A DNA stretch of 64,000 bases. Source: Limnospira fusiformis SAG 85.79. GTDB taxonomy: Bacteria; Cyanobacteriota; Cyanobacteriia; Cyanobacteriales; Microcoleaceae. Where the stretch lies: positions 5,151,363 to 5,215,362 of the forward strand of contig NZ_CP051185.1 of the NCBI RefSeq assembly GCF_012516315.1. The letters are read 5' to 3'. The notes beneath the pieces are model-generated. The model was not told where the DNA came from, made no database searches, and worked only from the letters and a program-made list of their open reading frames with translations. Positions within the stretch are counted from its first letter, which is position 1. Each line of letters opens with the position of its first letter. Below are positions 18,117 to 27,629 of this stretch, piece after piece. Both the position numbers and the translations under genes were made by a program.

Positions 18117-18392
18117 AAATTTTTGAGGATTTATTTTCCCATACGGTATAAAAGTAGTAGGTAGGAAAAAGTTAAAATCAGACTCACAGAAATCAACGCT
18201 AGATTCATCGACACAATTGTTCAACATGAACAGAATAGTTCAGTATTTTTGGTAACAGAGTTTATGGTAGGGAGGAGAGAAAAGCAGATGACATAATATA
18301 GGGTTGATTTTTCCAAGCAAAATTAACCAAAAATAACCAAGTTACAACTTGGCGGGAGGACATATATATTTGATTATAGGGATGTATAAATC

Positions 18393-18734
18393 ATGAAAAC
18401 TTTAGTTCATAAAATTGTGGCAACTACGGTGAGCATTAGTTTATTGCTACCAACCGCATCAGCCTGGGGTAGACCCCCAGCATTGAGATGGTCTTTTCGC
18501 TCTCATCAAATGAGTATTGATGGGTGCTTGGATAAAGCCGCTCGGGTTATGCGACAAGAAGGGTTGAGAAATGTCAGAAGAAATAGGGAAGGTCGCTATG
18601 TGTCGGGTTTACTTGATAATTATGCGATCGATATTCGTTGTGGCTCACAAGAATGGGTTGTTATTGCTACAGGCTACGATAATGATGGTACGGCATTGTG
18701 GAGAAATCGATTGAGGGAAGCGATGGAAAGATAA
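18393..18734 (+). CDS. Small secreted hypothetical protein
   Basis: 113 residues with a Sec signal peptide (MKTLVHKIVATTVSISLLL, cleavage around ASA-WG). The mature part of about 88 residues has two cysteines (DGCLDKAARVM and AIDIRCGS) that could form a disulfide. Unknown family. It is the first of six same-strand genes for exported proteins (18393-22309), with gaps of 10 to 195 bases; its leader resembles that of the gene at 21734, suggesting shared origin of the leaders. Confidence 0.75.
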   Translation: MKTLVHKIVATTVSISLLLPTASAWGRPPALRWSFRSHQMSIDGCLDKAARVMRQEGLRNVRRNREGRYVSGLLDNYAIDIRCGSQEWVVIATGYDNDGTALWRNRLREAMER

Positions 18735-18775
18735 TTACTGGTTCTAAGTCGTAAAAATCTAGGATAGTTAATTCA

Positions 18776-19420
18776 ATGTTAAACAAATGTTATCTATTCG
18801 GTGCTTTAATTTGTACGGGGACTTGGTTGGGATTTATCGAGGCAAATTCTCAAGTTAAAGCGCAGTCTCGTTGCGAGGGAATGAATACTCAAGCTGATCT
18901 TAATGCTTGTGCTATAGAAAGATATAGAAATGCAGATGCTCAACTTAATTCTACCTATCAAAGATTAACTTCTATGATTTCTGCTGACCGCAGACAAAAG
19001 TTAGTTCAAGCTCAATTGTCCTGGATTCAATTTCGAGATAATCATTGTTCATTTGTGTCGTCTACTACTCGTGGCGGAGGTGGCGGATCAATGTCTCCAG
19101 TCATTGTTTACAGTTGCCTAACCTTATTAACACAAAATCGCACTAACGATTTTAATCACTATATTCAAAGTCAGTTACCTAAGCCTTTAAATGCGAATAA
19201 CCTTGGACAGAGTGAACGAGCAATTAATAGGATTTATCAAGGATCCATGAATCACCTTTCAGGAGAAGCTAGAACCAATTTACAGAGATCTCAAAGTTCT
19301 TGGTTAAATTTTCGTAATCTAAACTGCCAATTTGAAGGAACCTTTGCCTCTGGTGGTCAAAATTTGTGTTTAACGAGAATGTCTCAAGAAAGGCATGAAT
19401 CCCTGTCTAAAAATTTTTAG
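18776..19420 (+). CDS. Secreted LprI-like (DUF1311) protein with two domain copies
   Basis: 214 residues, signal peptide about 1-30 (LFGALICTGTWLGFIEANS). Two successive LprI/DUF1311-type repeats: the first with CEGMNTQADLNACA and AQLSWIQFRDNHCSF, the second with QSSWLNFRNLNCQFEG and a C-terminal cysteine. The family, named after a lysozyme inhibitor, is defined by conserved cysteines and the W-x-x-[FY]-R-x-x-x-C motif, present twice here. Periplasmic or extracellular. A lysozyme-inhibitor role is possible but only inferred from the family name. Confidence 0.78.
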   Translation: MLNKCYLFGALICTGTWLGFIEANSQVKAQSRCEGMNTQADLNACAIERYRNADAQLNSTYQRLTSMISADRRQKLVQAQLSWIQFRDNHCSFVSSTTRGGGGGSMSPVIVYSCLTLLTQNRTNDFNHYIQSQLPKPLNANNLGQSERAINRIYQGSMNHLSGEARTNLQRSQSSWLNFRNLNCQFEGTFASGGQNLCLTRMSQERHESLSKNF

Positions 19421-19504
19421 ATTTTGCGAATTTTAATTAATGAATAAAATTACCTGATTTTATCAAAATTATTGATATTAATCGCCATTAAAGCCAACTA
19501 TAAT

Positions 19505-20125
19505 ATGTTCAAAACAATTATATTATTAAAACTCTCTTTAGTAGGGACTATATGGCTACTACAACAAACGACCCATGCTGGTTCGATTGGGCCTATTGCG
19601 AGGTTGATTACATCCAATAGTCTTTATGAATGTCAGACCGATGGAGCTTTTGAAATCATTTTGGGTAATTCTAATATGTCGCATACTTCAGGATCGTTTT
19701 CAATGATTTGCTTAAATACCGATGACACAGCACATTGGATTCTTGAATCAAGTATAGCTTGTGAAGAGAGAGCTTGTGATTCAACATTTTTAAGTGGCTT
19801 TTTTGGCTTTCATTATAATGTGGGTTCAACAGTTAACAGAACACAAGTTCCAATTGCTGTTTTAGGAAAAAATTGCCAGTTTCAACCGAATCGCTCTGAG
19901 CAAGGAAATGGATGGCTATGTGAACAGCTTATCACTCAAGATGCAATGACTATCACTACAAGAGGTGAAAATGAGCGAATGTATATCCGAGATTTTTTGA
20001 ACCGCTATAGTCTGGAGCATTTTCAACTGATTAGCTCTGGCATCATTCCTGCTGATGCAGAACAAGCTAATCTCTTGAGAACAAGTCGCAAAAAATGCTA
20101 TGGTTCCAGCCAATTCTGTCGTTAA
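19505..20125 (+). CDS. Secreted hypothetical protein
   Basis: About 206 residues from ATG 19505 (a TTG in frame at 19472 is a less likely start). Signal peptide MFKTIILLKLSLVGTIWLL, cleaved near THAGS. The mature protein has about eight cysteines, including a CEERACDS pair, so a disulfide-stabilised exported protein is likely. No recognised family. Codons are A+T-rich like its neighbours. Confidence 0.68.
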   Translation: MFKTIILLKLSLVGTIWLLQQTTHAGSIGPIARLITSNSLYECQTDGAFEIILGNSNMSHTSGSFSMICLNTDDTAHWILESSIACEERACDSTFLSGFFGFHYNVGSTVNRTQVPIAVLGKNCQFQPNRSEQGNGWLCEQLITQDAMTITTRGENERMYIRDFLNRYSLEHFQLISSGIIPADAEQANLLRTSRKKCYGSSQFCR

Positions 20126-20318
20126 GCCTTTCAAAACTAGGAGGAGTAAACCATAAGTCAGATTGTACTAACAGTTAGCCATTTATTCGCTTCCAAGAAA
20201 AAAATAAGGTAGTGCGACTCCATACAGGAACTTCTTATAAAATCAAGGTTTCGTGTAAACAAATTGACTGTTACAACATCTGAAAATTTTTCTATTTTAT
20301 AAAAGGAATGTTCAAATC

Positions 20319-21047
20319 ATGCTAACCTTATTTAGGTTTCTAAAGTCTGGGATCAGCCTAAGTTTAGGATTACTTATGGCACTTTTCATGAGTTGGGAGT
20401 TAGGATGGGCGCGAACAGCTAACGCCACCAATTTACTAGCTGGGAAAACAGCTTTTGATCATGCCATTCAGGCAGTGGGTGGAATCCGCAGAGGACAAGT
20501 TTCTTACCTCGAGTTCTCCGAGCAGTTTAATTCAGATCTTCATAGAGCAATTCGAGAGCGTTTTCAGCAGTTTCTTGAGGGTTCCAACTCGACAATTACT
20601 TACTCCTATGCAGAATTTGACCTCAACAATGATGGACGGAATGAAGCCTTTGTTAAAGTGAATAGCTCATTTGCTGCTGGATCCGGTGGGGTTCATACTT
20701 TGCTATTTCAATTCAACCAAAATAACTATGAACTAATTCACGTTTTTTTTCATCAAGTTTCTTTGGTTGTTTTACCTAGTCAAACATCAGGATGGCGAGA
20801 TATTTTGGTTGTCCCAGGTAAAATTTTTACACCCAATTATGGTGCATTTTACTACCTTTGCTCCTACAATTCTAGTTTGGGAATATCAAGTAGTATGGTC
20901 AACTTAAATTCTGTAAACAGTTCTAATTATTTAGAATCTTTAAGACGCTATGAGAACTGTCAAAATGTTCAGCAAAACTCTACAGTTAATGGAGTTGTAA
21001 TCCATACGGGAGGATTTAATATCCAGTATCCTGAGTTTGAGTTGTAA
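20319..21047 (+). CDS. Secreted hypothetical protein with a calcium-loop-like motif
   Basis: 242 residues; N-terminal signal or anchor segment about 8-28 (SGISLSLGLLMALFMSW). At about residues 106-114 the run DLNNDGRNE matches a DxNxDGxxE calcium-binding loop of the EF-hand/dockerin or FG-GAP type, followed by a beta-rich region. No enzyme motif. It ends 12 bases before the next start, so the two are probably cotranscribed. Confidence 0.68.
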   Translation: MLTLFRFLKSGISLSLGLLMALFMSWELGWARTANATNLLAGKTAFDHAIQAVGGIRRGQVSYLEFSEQFNSDLHRAIRERFQQFLEGSNSTITYSYAEFDLNNDGRNEAFVKVNSSFAAGSGGVHTLLFQFNQNNYELIHVFFHQVSLVVLPSQTSGWRDILVVPGKIFTPNYGAFYYLCSYNSSLGISSSMVNLNSVNSSNYLESLRRYENCQNVQQNSTVNGVVIHTGGFNIQYPEFEL

Positions 21048-21059
21048 ATCTATAATCTG

Positions 21060-21677
21060 ATGTTTTATAAAATTTTTACTTCAACGTTCATTGGGCTTTC
21101 TTTATCACTTTTATCTCTTCCTGTAGTTGCTAATGAATGTAGTCCTAGACAAATACAGCCCGCTTCAGAAACACGACAAATTGTCAATCAAGAATACCGT
21201 TTACGATTTGAGATTCCGATAAATTATCAGGCTTCATTAAATCGCCATGATCACCACTTAATTATTGAAATTAAAAATCCAGGAGATGTGGCATTTGAAG
21301 CCTGCATAGATGAACATGGTCGGTCCGGTAACTCTCGTTATGTAGCAACAAATGTATTTATTCTAATTTCAGATTTGCCTGGAAATATGGTTGATTCGGA
21401 TGATTTACTAACCTATGTAAACTCAAGAGCAAATCATAATAATGAACAGACTGTTTTGGAACGAATTACCATTCACAATCAGGAGGTAATTATTGTAAGT
21501 GAAAAGTTTGGAGGGAATAGGTCAAGGTTTCCTGAAACAAACCGCTATGCTTACATTTTGCATCCGAATGGACAGCACCTGATCCGCATTCGCGCTTGGC
21601 AACTAGGGACCGGTGATGTTGATGCAGTTGATTTAGAAATCCAAAAACTTATCCTGTCCACCTTATCTTTTTTTTAG
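21060..21677 (+). CDS. Secreted protein of a three-member paralogous family (member 1)
   Basis: 205 residues, signal peptide MFYKIFTSTFIGLSLSLLSL. The mature part matches the minus-strand proteins at 22773 and 31490 along its length: Q-I-V-N-x-E-Y-x-L-R-F-E-I-P-x-N-Y near residue 45, a N-P-x-D-V-A-F motif, and a C-terminal RYAYILHPNGQHLIRI block. The pattern (IPxNY, then a tail with HPNG and an IIMSTLR-like end) resembles small lipid- or cell-surface-associated exported proteins, but I know no function. The most diverged of the three. Confidence 0.72.
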   Translation: MFYKIFTSTFIGLSLSLLSLPVVANECSPRQIQPASETRQIVNQEYRLRFEIPINYQASLNRHDHHLIIEIKNPGDVAFEACIDEHGRSGNSRYVATNVFILISDLPGNMVDSDDLLTYVNSRANHNNEQTVLERITIHNQEVIIVSEKFGGNRSRFPETNRYAYILHPNGQHLIRIRAWQLGTGDVDAVDLEIQKLILSTLSFF

Positions 21678-21733
21678 GAAGTTATCGCGCTCTCAATAAT
21701 TTTGTAAAACTTGATAACCATAGAATTGATATC

Positions 21734-22309
21734 ATGAAAAATTTATTTCAGAAAATTATCGCAACTCCAGTGGGTATTAGTTTGTCCCGACCTAGTTCAC
21801 CCCTTTGGAGTAGGCCAGCGATTTGGGGATTAAAACTTTCTATAGTCATCTTGATGAACCTTAGTCTTCTAATTCTTAGGAGTTCAGTAAGTTTAGCTCA
21901 GATAGCAGAAATTCGCGCCTTATTACCGCAACTCCGGCGAGAAACTAATGTCAGAATATTTTTGCCCAGAGAGTTAACCATACCAGGACCGCGTATTTAT
22001 GTGAATGGTCAAGGAGACGCAAATGGCTACAGAATTAGTCTAGGCACTCATCCACAATGCCGAGGAGAAACGGCTTGTTTTACGGGTCTCTTATCCGCCA
22101 CCCGAGGTGAGAGTCCTCCGACCGATGATCGTTTCAAACAAGTCCCTTTATCGCGAGGAATTACGGGTTACTATTTTGCTCATCCTCGTCGAATTTCAAT
22201 TCTTTACTGGGTGTATGACGGGGTCTTATATGGAATTCAATTGAAAGTCGATAAAGAGACGGTCATTGATATCGCCAATTCAGCCATTGAAGAAACCCTG
22301 GGGAATTAA
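21734..22309 (+). CDS. Exported hypothetical protein
   Basis: 191 residues. The first 23 residues (MKNLFQKIIATPVGISLSRP) resemble the leader of the gene at 18393, but the true hydrophobic export segment comes later (LSIVILMNLSLLILRSSVS, residues 34-54). The mature region contains TNVRIFLPRELTIPGPRIY and YWVYDGVLYGIQLKV; two cysteines (QCRGETACF). Unrecognised. It converges on the next gene, 17 bases away. Confidence 0.65.
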   Translation: MKNLFQKIIATPVGISLSRPSSPLWSRPAIWGLKLSIVILMNLSLLILRSSVSLAQIAEIRALLPQLRRETNVRIFLPRELTIPGPRIYVNGQGDANGYRISLGTHPQCRGETACFTGLLSATRGESPPTDDRFKQVPLSRGITGYYFAHPRRISILYWVYDGVLYGIQLKVDKETVIDIANSAIEETLGN

Positions 22310-22326
22310 ATGGATTCATAGGACGT

Positions 22327-22767
22327 TTATGGACATAATCGGTCAAAATAATGTACGCTTCCCCCGGATACCGTCGCATAGTCATCGCGATCGCCCCGAA
22401 GTTGCACCCACCAGTCAGGATTGGGAACATAGTCCTCTCCACTATTCGCTCCCACGCGCCGAGTCGAACAGATAGCGAAATGGCGAGAGGTTCCAGAAAA
22501 CGCCACATAGGCTTGCGGTGTGTCATAGTCGCGAAATTGCTGAAACTCAAATAGAGCCGTATTGGCTAGGCTACCATCCCTGAGACGAATGGTCTCAACT
22601 TCACTAATGCGGACGGCTCTAACGCGGCATCCTGTACCGCATCCGAAAACGAAGGGTTCGCTGTCACGGCTTGGGGTTTGGGCGATCGCGATCGTAGCCA
22701 TAGCCAGTCCGGCCAGACTGATGAAACTGCAAAGCAACGAAGTTTTAAGCTCGATGTAAGGTTTCAT
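22327..22767 (-). CDS. Small secreted hypothetical protein
   Basis: 146 residues, signal peptide to about AIA-QTP. The mature part has FGCGTGCRVRAVRI near its start and a lone RLCP end, plus ICSTRRVG, so up to five cysteines. It is 5 bases downstream of the gene ending at 22773 on the same strand, so cotranscribed with it. Confidence 0.68.
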   Translation of the reverse strand: MKPYIELKTSLLCSFISLAGLAMATIAIAQTPSRDSEPFVFGCGTGCRVRAVRISEVETIRLRDGSLANTALFEFQQFRDYDTPQAYVAFSGTSRHFAICSTRRVGANSGEDYVPNPDWWVQLRGDRDDYATVSGGSVHYFDRLCP

Positions 22768-22772
22768 GGTAA

Positions 22773-23405
22773 TTAGTTAGAGTCAATCCTCAATGAAGAC
22801 ATAATAATATCCATGACTTCTAAGTTAATCGGATCGATTTCGTACCCGTAGTCTCCGGTCGAAATAGTAATTATATATTGTACATTCGGATGAATTAGCT
22901 TGGCATATCGATAGCGCTCAGGATAAATTGTTTGTACTGTATAAATAACCGCATCTTCTCCAGCAATCTGACTAAAACTCGCATCGACAATCTCCCCTTG
23001 AGTACGAGCCATATATGATTGAAGTCCCCGGAAAATATCCTGGACATCACGGATACGTCTAGGACGCAGCCCAATACTAACTATGACATCAGAAACTTGG
23101 TGTCCTGCTCCCCTCATCCGATTACGAATTGCACAGTCAAGAAACGCCACATCAGTTGGATTCCGAACAAAAATATATAACTGCTGAGGGGAGCGCGTCT
23201 CACGCCGAAGTTCAGTCCTGTAGTTGGCAGGAATCTCAAATCGCAAACCATATTCCCGGTTCGTGATTTCACGACGAGCTTGGGATGGCTGCTCTTGGTT
23301 CTCATTGGAACACGGATCCGAACGTTGAGCCTGTACCGGGGTCACGACGAGGAGACTGAGGCTCATCAGCGAGAGGATTGTAGGAATTTTTAAGTAATAT
23401 CTCAT
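22773..23405 (-). CDS. Secreted protein of the three-member family (member 2)
   Basis: 210 residues, signal peptide to about VQAQR. Strongly similar to the protein at 31490 (REITNREYGLRFEIPANY; RNPTDVAFLDCA; GHQVSDVIVSIG; AGEDAVIYTVQTIYPERY; LIHPN) and more distantly to 21060. Two conserved cysteines (DPCSNENQE and LDCAIRN). Function unknown. First gene of a small minus-strand unit with 22327. Confidence 0.74.
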   Translation of the reverse strand: MRYYLKIPTILSLMSLSLLVVTPVQAQRSDPCSNENQEQPSQARREITNREYGLRFEIPANYRTELRRETRSPQQLYIFVRNPTDVAFLDCAIRNRMRGAGHQVSDVIVSIGLRPRRIRDVQDIFRGLQSYMARTQGEIVDASFSQIAGEDAVIYTVQTIYPERYRYAKLIHPNVQYIITISTGDYGYEIDPINLEVMDIIMSSLRIDSN

Positions 23406-23449
23406 AGCAATTTACTCTAACTCAATAACCGGAGTCATCTTGACCGATT

Positions 23450-23854
23450 TTAACGCCAACAGACTGAGTTATTATTGACATTGACACATCGGAATGTTGG
23501 AATTCCATTACTTTCAGCTCGCCGCCGGTCAAGTGGAGCCAACGTAGCCGCATCTCGAAAACCCCATTCTCCACAGACTCCATCAACACCAACCTCTGGA
23601 CAAGGACGCTCTCCCCGTCCCTGTACGCCAAAGTTAATCGCCGTCCTGACACCATCTTCCCATTCTAGGACTGTGCCACCACCGCCAGCCCAGGAATGAC
23701 CGGAATAGGTACAACGTTGGCGTTCTTCAAGTCGTCCATTCCTAAAAAATAAGCACTCTCCCCTTGTCGGTTCTAATCGTCCGGCTAGGGCGGGAAGATG
23801 ACCTATGACTAAAGAGAAGATGGGCAACGAGATAAGCAAGGAGTTGAGTTTCAT
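23450..23854 (-). CDS. Small secreted hypothetical protein
   Basis: About 134 residues from ATG 23854 (ATG 23863 is three codons earlier and equally possible). Signal peptide MKLNSLLISLPIFSLVIGHLP, cleaved near LAG. Cysteines in GECLFF, QRCTYSG, RPCPEVG, DGVCGEW, TFRCVN and VCWR give three likely disulfides. Glycine-rich centre. No recognised family. Confidence 0.66.
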   Translation of the reverse strand: MKLNSLLISLPIFSLVIGHLPALAGRLEPTRGECLFFRNGRLEERQRCTYSGHSWAGGGGTVLEWEDGVRTAINFGVQGRGERPCPEVGVDGVCGEWGFRDAATLAPLDRRRAESNGIPTFRCVNVNNNSVCWR

Positions 23855-24047
23855 GATAGTCAAGGTAGAGTAACCGTCAAAAAACAGACCTAAGAAAGAG
23901 TTTCCTGTGACTCAGTAATTCTGCAAAAAACACGGTTTACTTAAATTACTTCAGACAACCTACATTTTTTTAACCTGAATATCTGCTCCTCAAGATAAGA
24001 TGATCGTCAAGGGAAATAGCTAAATTGGCAGTGATGCGAGTTAGGAT

Positions 24048-24086
24048 GGGTCTCAACATCCCGGAATCCATGAAATGTTGAGACCC
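24048..24086 (-). terminator. Strong hairpin downstream of the RTX gene
   Basis: A perfect 12-base-pair stem (GGGTCTCAACAT at 24048-24059 with ATGTTGAGACCC at 24075-24086) with a 15-base loop, about 30 bases past the stop codon of the minus-strand gene at 24117. There is no long T run on either side, so it may act as an mRNA-stabilising or weak termination hairpin. Confidence 0.6.
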
Positions 24087-24116
24087 CTATCCTCTTGAAT
24101 ATGTCAGGAATACAGC

Positions 24117-25586
24117 TTAGGGAGTAGCATTGAGCCTTAAACTATACCGTGTATCTACATTCCTATTTGCTTGTGGAAACACTCGAACAAAATAAGTACC
24201 CGCACCCAATGAACGAGTGATAGAATCATCCGTCGTTCCAAAGTTATCCGACCTGGTAATTCGATCGCCTAACTCCCAAGAACCATCCAACTTTTGTTGA
24301 CCGACATATAACTCAACGTCTGCATTCTGACGCATTCCAAAAAGATCCAAATTGAAATCACGAACTCCAGCTAGAGTGAAACGATAGTAATCATTACGGT
24401 CAGCTGTTCCCACAAAATCTTGAAAGTTACGTTCTCCTTCTAAAATTCCTAGATCCAAGGCTGCAGAAGCTGTATTTCCTGCTTGATCAACAATTCCGGT
24501 TGGAGTGGCTTCAAAAGTTAAGCTATACCGTGTATCTACATTCCTATTTGCTTGTGGAAACACTCGAACAAAATAAGTACCCGCACCCAATGAACGAGTG
24601 ATAGAATCATCCGTCGTTCCAAAGTTATCCGACCAGGTAATTAGATCGCCAATTTCAACGGATCCATCTGGTTTTGGGTCGCCAATATACAACTCAAGAT
24701 CTGCATTTTGGTCCATGCCAAATAATGTCAGTTCAACATCATGAACTTGATTGAGTGTAAAGCGGTAATAATCATTAGAATCAGTAGTTCCCACAAAATC
24801 TCGGAAAGTCTGAGTTCCACTAAATACTCCCAGATCCCCAGCAGTTCCTGGTGTATCACCTGGTTCAACTGAAATTGGTGGCATTGGTATAGGAGGTAGA
24901 GGCGGTGTTTCTTGTCCAGCAGTGATAAAATCATTGCTGTTGATAGAAGAAGACATAACCCCATTCAAAACTGCCACAACTTCACCACTGCGGACAATCT
25001 CCGTATTAGCACCAGCACCTCGAACCTCTAAATCATTAAAGGTAAGACCTGTAGGAAGACGCAATTTATCGATACCGGGCTGGAAGTCGGTAATTATATC
25101 CCGGTCAGCACCCGAGGATTGTAGGATAAACTGGTTTGCGCCGCCACCACCAGTTAAGGTGTCTAATCCTTTGTCACCAGAAATAATGCTGTTTCCAGGA
25201 CCTCCGATAATCACATCATTACCCGCGCCACCATACAGGCTATCGTTTCCAGGTCCTCCAATCAGGGTGTCATTACCAAAATTGCCAAATAGGATATTGT
25301 TACCATTACCAGCTTCTAGCAAATCATTATCTTGACCACCAAAGATGGTATCATTACCGTTCCCGCCAATAATGGTGTCATTACCTTGGTTTCCGTAAAT
25401 AATCTTTGCGTCATTGTCGTTAACAAGATAATCGTCTCCTTCCAGAAGTGCGATCGCATTCTGGAAAGGTGAAGCGCTGAAATGAGCTAGTTGTTCTGCT
25501 GCAAGCTGAGACACGATGATAAAATCGTTGCCGGGTGTAGCGATACCCAAGTCTAGTCCATTCTCAGTAATAATATCGGAAAGCAT
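24117..25586 (-). CDS. RTX calcium-binding exoprotein with two PPC-type domains
   Basis: 489 residues without an N-terminal signal peptide, as in type I-secreted RTX proteins. Residues 1-50 form a lead-in; about 50-150 hold seven or more glycine/aspartate nonapeptides (GGNGNDTIFGGQDND, GGPGNDSLYGGAGND) that bind calcium as a beta-roll. Residues about 150-215 match the post-repeat cap (ITDFQPGIDKLRLP). Two bacterial pre-peptidase C-terminal (PPC) domains follow, residues 240-360 and 365-489, each with YYRFTL and GTYFVRVFP. No catalytic domain is present, so it is a surface or matrix protein, not a protease. The ends of the two PPC domains are encoded by an almost exact direct repeat (about 24128-24250 and 24515-24635). 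Confidence 0.88.
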   Translation of the reverse strand: MLSDIITENGLDLGIATPGNDFIIVSQLAAEQLAHFSASPFQNAIALLEGDDYLVNDNDAKIIYGNQGNDTIIGGNGNDTIFGGQDNDLLEAGNGNNILFGNFGNDTLIGGPGNDSLYGGAGNDVIIGGPGNSIISGDKGLDTLTGGGGANQFILQSSGADRDIITDFQPGIDKLRLPTGLTFNDLEVRGAGANTEIVRSGEVVAVLNGVMSSSINSNDFITAGQETPPLPPIPMPPISVEPGDTPGTAGDLGVFSGTQTFRDFVGTTDSNDYYRFTLNQVHDVELTLFGMDQNADLELYIGDPKPDGSVEIGDLITWSDNFGTTDDSITRSLGAGTYFVRVFPQANRNVDTRYSLTFEATPTGIVDQAGNTASAALDLGILEGERNFQDFVGTADRNDYYRFTLAGVRDFNLDLFGMRQNADVELYVGQQKLDGSWELGDRITRSDNFGTTDDSITRSLGAGTYFVRVFPQANRNVDTRYSLRLNATP

Positions 25587-25813
25587 AATACTCGGTCCTT
25601 AACGATTCGAGAATTTACTTAGTGTGACTCATGAATTTTGATTGGTCAAGTCTACTGTGAATTATTGTGAAGCACAATGTATCAAACCGCCTCATTGATA
25701 CTATTCCCCAGAAGCGATCGCCTCCCAAAACACACCTCCCAAACAGCACACCCGTTCACTTTGGGTGTTCACCTGCTTTCCCAAACCACACTCGCAGAAA
25801 TTATCGGGAAAAA

Positions 25814-27560
25814 GGCGATCGCCTCATTTTTTCGCACTGAGAGATGGTGGTGTTGGGTTTCGTACCTCCACCCAACCTACTCAAATTGGGAAAAGGCGAT
25901 CGCCTCATTTTTTCGCACTGAGAGATGCTGGCGTTGGGTTTCGTGACCTCCACCCAACCTACTCAAATGGGGGAAAAAGGCGATCGCCTCATTTTTTCGC
26001 ACTGAGAGATGGTGGTGTTGGGTTTCGTACCTCCACCCAACCTACTCAAATTGGGAAAAGGCGATCGCTTCATTTTTTCGCACTGAGAGATGGTGGCGTT
26101 GGGTTTCGTGACCTCCACCCAACCTACTCAAATGGGGGAAAAAGGCGATCGCTTCATTTTTTCGCACTGAGAGATGGTGGCGTTGGGTTTCGTGACCTCC
26201 ACCCAACCTACTCAAATTGGGCGATCGCCTCATTTTTTCGCACTGAGAGATGGTGGCGTTGGGTTTCGTGACCTCCACCCAACCTACTCAAATTGGGCGA
26301 TCGCCTCATTTTTTCGCACTGAGAGATGGTGGCGTTGGGTTTCGTGACCTCCACCCAACCTACTCAAATTGGGCGATCGCCTCATTTTTTCGCACTGAGA
26401 GATGGTGGCGTTGGGTTTCGTGACCTCCACCCAACCTACTCAAATTGGGCGATCGCCTCATTTTTTCGCACTGAGAGATGGTGGCGTTGGGTTTCGTGAC
26501 CTCCACCCAACCTACTCAAATTGGGCGATCGCCTCATTTTTTCGCACTGAGAGATGGTGGCGTTGGGTTTCGTGACCTCCACCCAACCTACTCAAATTGG
26601 GCGATCGCCTCATTTTTTCGCACTGAGAGATGGTGGCGTTGGGTTTCGTGACCTCCACCCAACCTACTCAAATTGGGCGATCGCCTCATTTTTTCGCACT
26701 GAGAGATGGTGGCGTTGGGTTTCGTGACCTCCACCCAACCTACTCAAATTGGGCGATCGCCTCATTTTTTCGCACTGAGAGATGGTGGCGTTGGGTTTCG
26801 TGACCTCCACCCAACCTACTCAAATTGGGCGATCGCCTCATTTTTTCGCACTGAGAGATGGTGGCGTTGGGTTTCGTGACCTCCACCCAACCTACTCAAA
26901 TTGGGCGATCGCCTCATTTTTTCGCACTGAGAGATGGTGGCGTTGGGTTTCGTGACCTCCACCCAACCTACTCAAATGGGGGAAAAAGGCGATCGCCTCA
27001 TTTTTTCGCACTGAGAGATGGTGGCGTTGGGTTTCGTGACCTCCACCCAACCTACTCAAATTGGGCGATCGCCTCATTTTTTCGGACCGAGAGATGCTGG
27101 CGTTGGGTTTCGTACCTCCACCCAACCTACTCAAATTGGGCGATCGCCTCATTTTTTCGCACTGAGAGATGGTGGCGTTGGGTTTCGTGACCTCCACCCA
27201 ACCTACTCAAATTGGGCGATCGCCTCATTTTTTCGGACCGAGAGATGCTGGCGTTGGGTTTCGTACCTCCACCCAACCTACTCAAATTGGGGAAAAAGGC
27301 GATCGCTTCATTTTTTCGCTCAAATGGGGGAAAAGGCGATCGCTTCATTTTTTCGCACTGAGAGATGGTGGCTACTCAAATTGGGCGATCGCCTCATTTT
27401 TTCGCACTGAGAGATGCTGGCGTTGGGTTTCGTGACCTCCACCCAACCTACTCAAATGGGGGAAAAAGGCGATCGCCTCATTTTTTCACACTGAGAGATG
27501 GTGGCGTTGGGTTTCGTACCTCCACCCAACCTACTCAAATTGGGCGATCGCTTGATTTAT
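25814..27560. repeat. Large tandem array, about two dozen 76-base palindromic units with HIP1
   Basis: Unit of 76 bases: HIP1 octamer, CTCATTTTTTCGCACTGAG, then AGATGGTGGC, then the hairpin GTTGGGTTTCGTGACC...CCCAACCTAC, then TCAAATTGG. The spacing is exactly 76 bases from 26221 to 26905 over ten units; units outside this core carry short variations (GTACC for GTGACC, an extra GGGAAAAAG, GGACCGAG). One truncated unit lies near 27318-27370. There is no unique spacer sequence, so it is not a CRISPR. It lies between the RTX gene and the asparagine-synthetase-like gene. Confidence 0.95.
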
Positions 27561-27629
27561 CCCCAACACTGATTCAACTTATATGCTGGAAATACCCGGC
27601 ATTCAGAAACCAGCGGTTAGGGATTTGTG

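Noticed and set aside
25765-27435. Overlapping open frames with repeated HFFALRDGGVGF-type peptides on both strands
   Set aside because: They are translations of the 76-base repeat array in all frames; no start signal or protein family fits.
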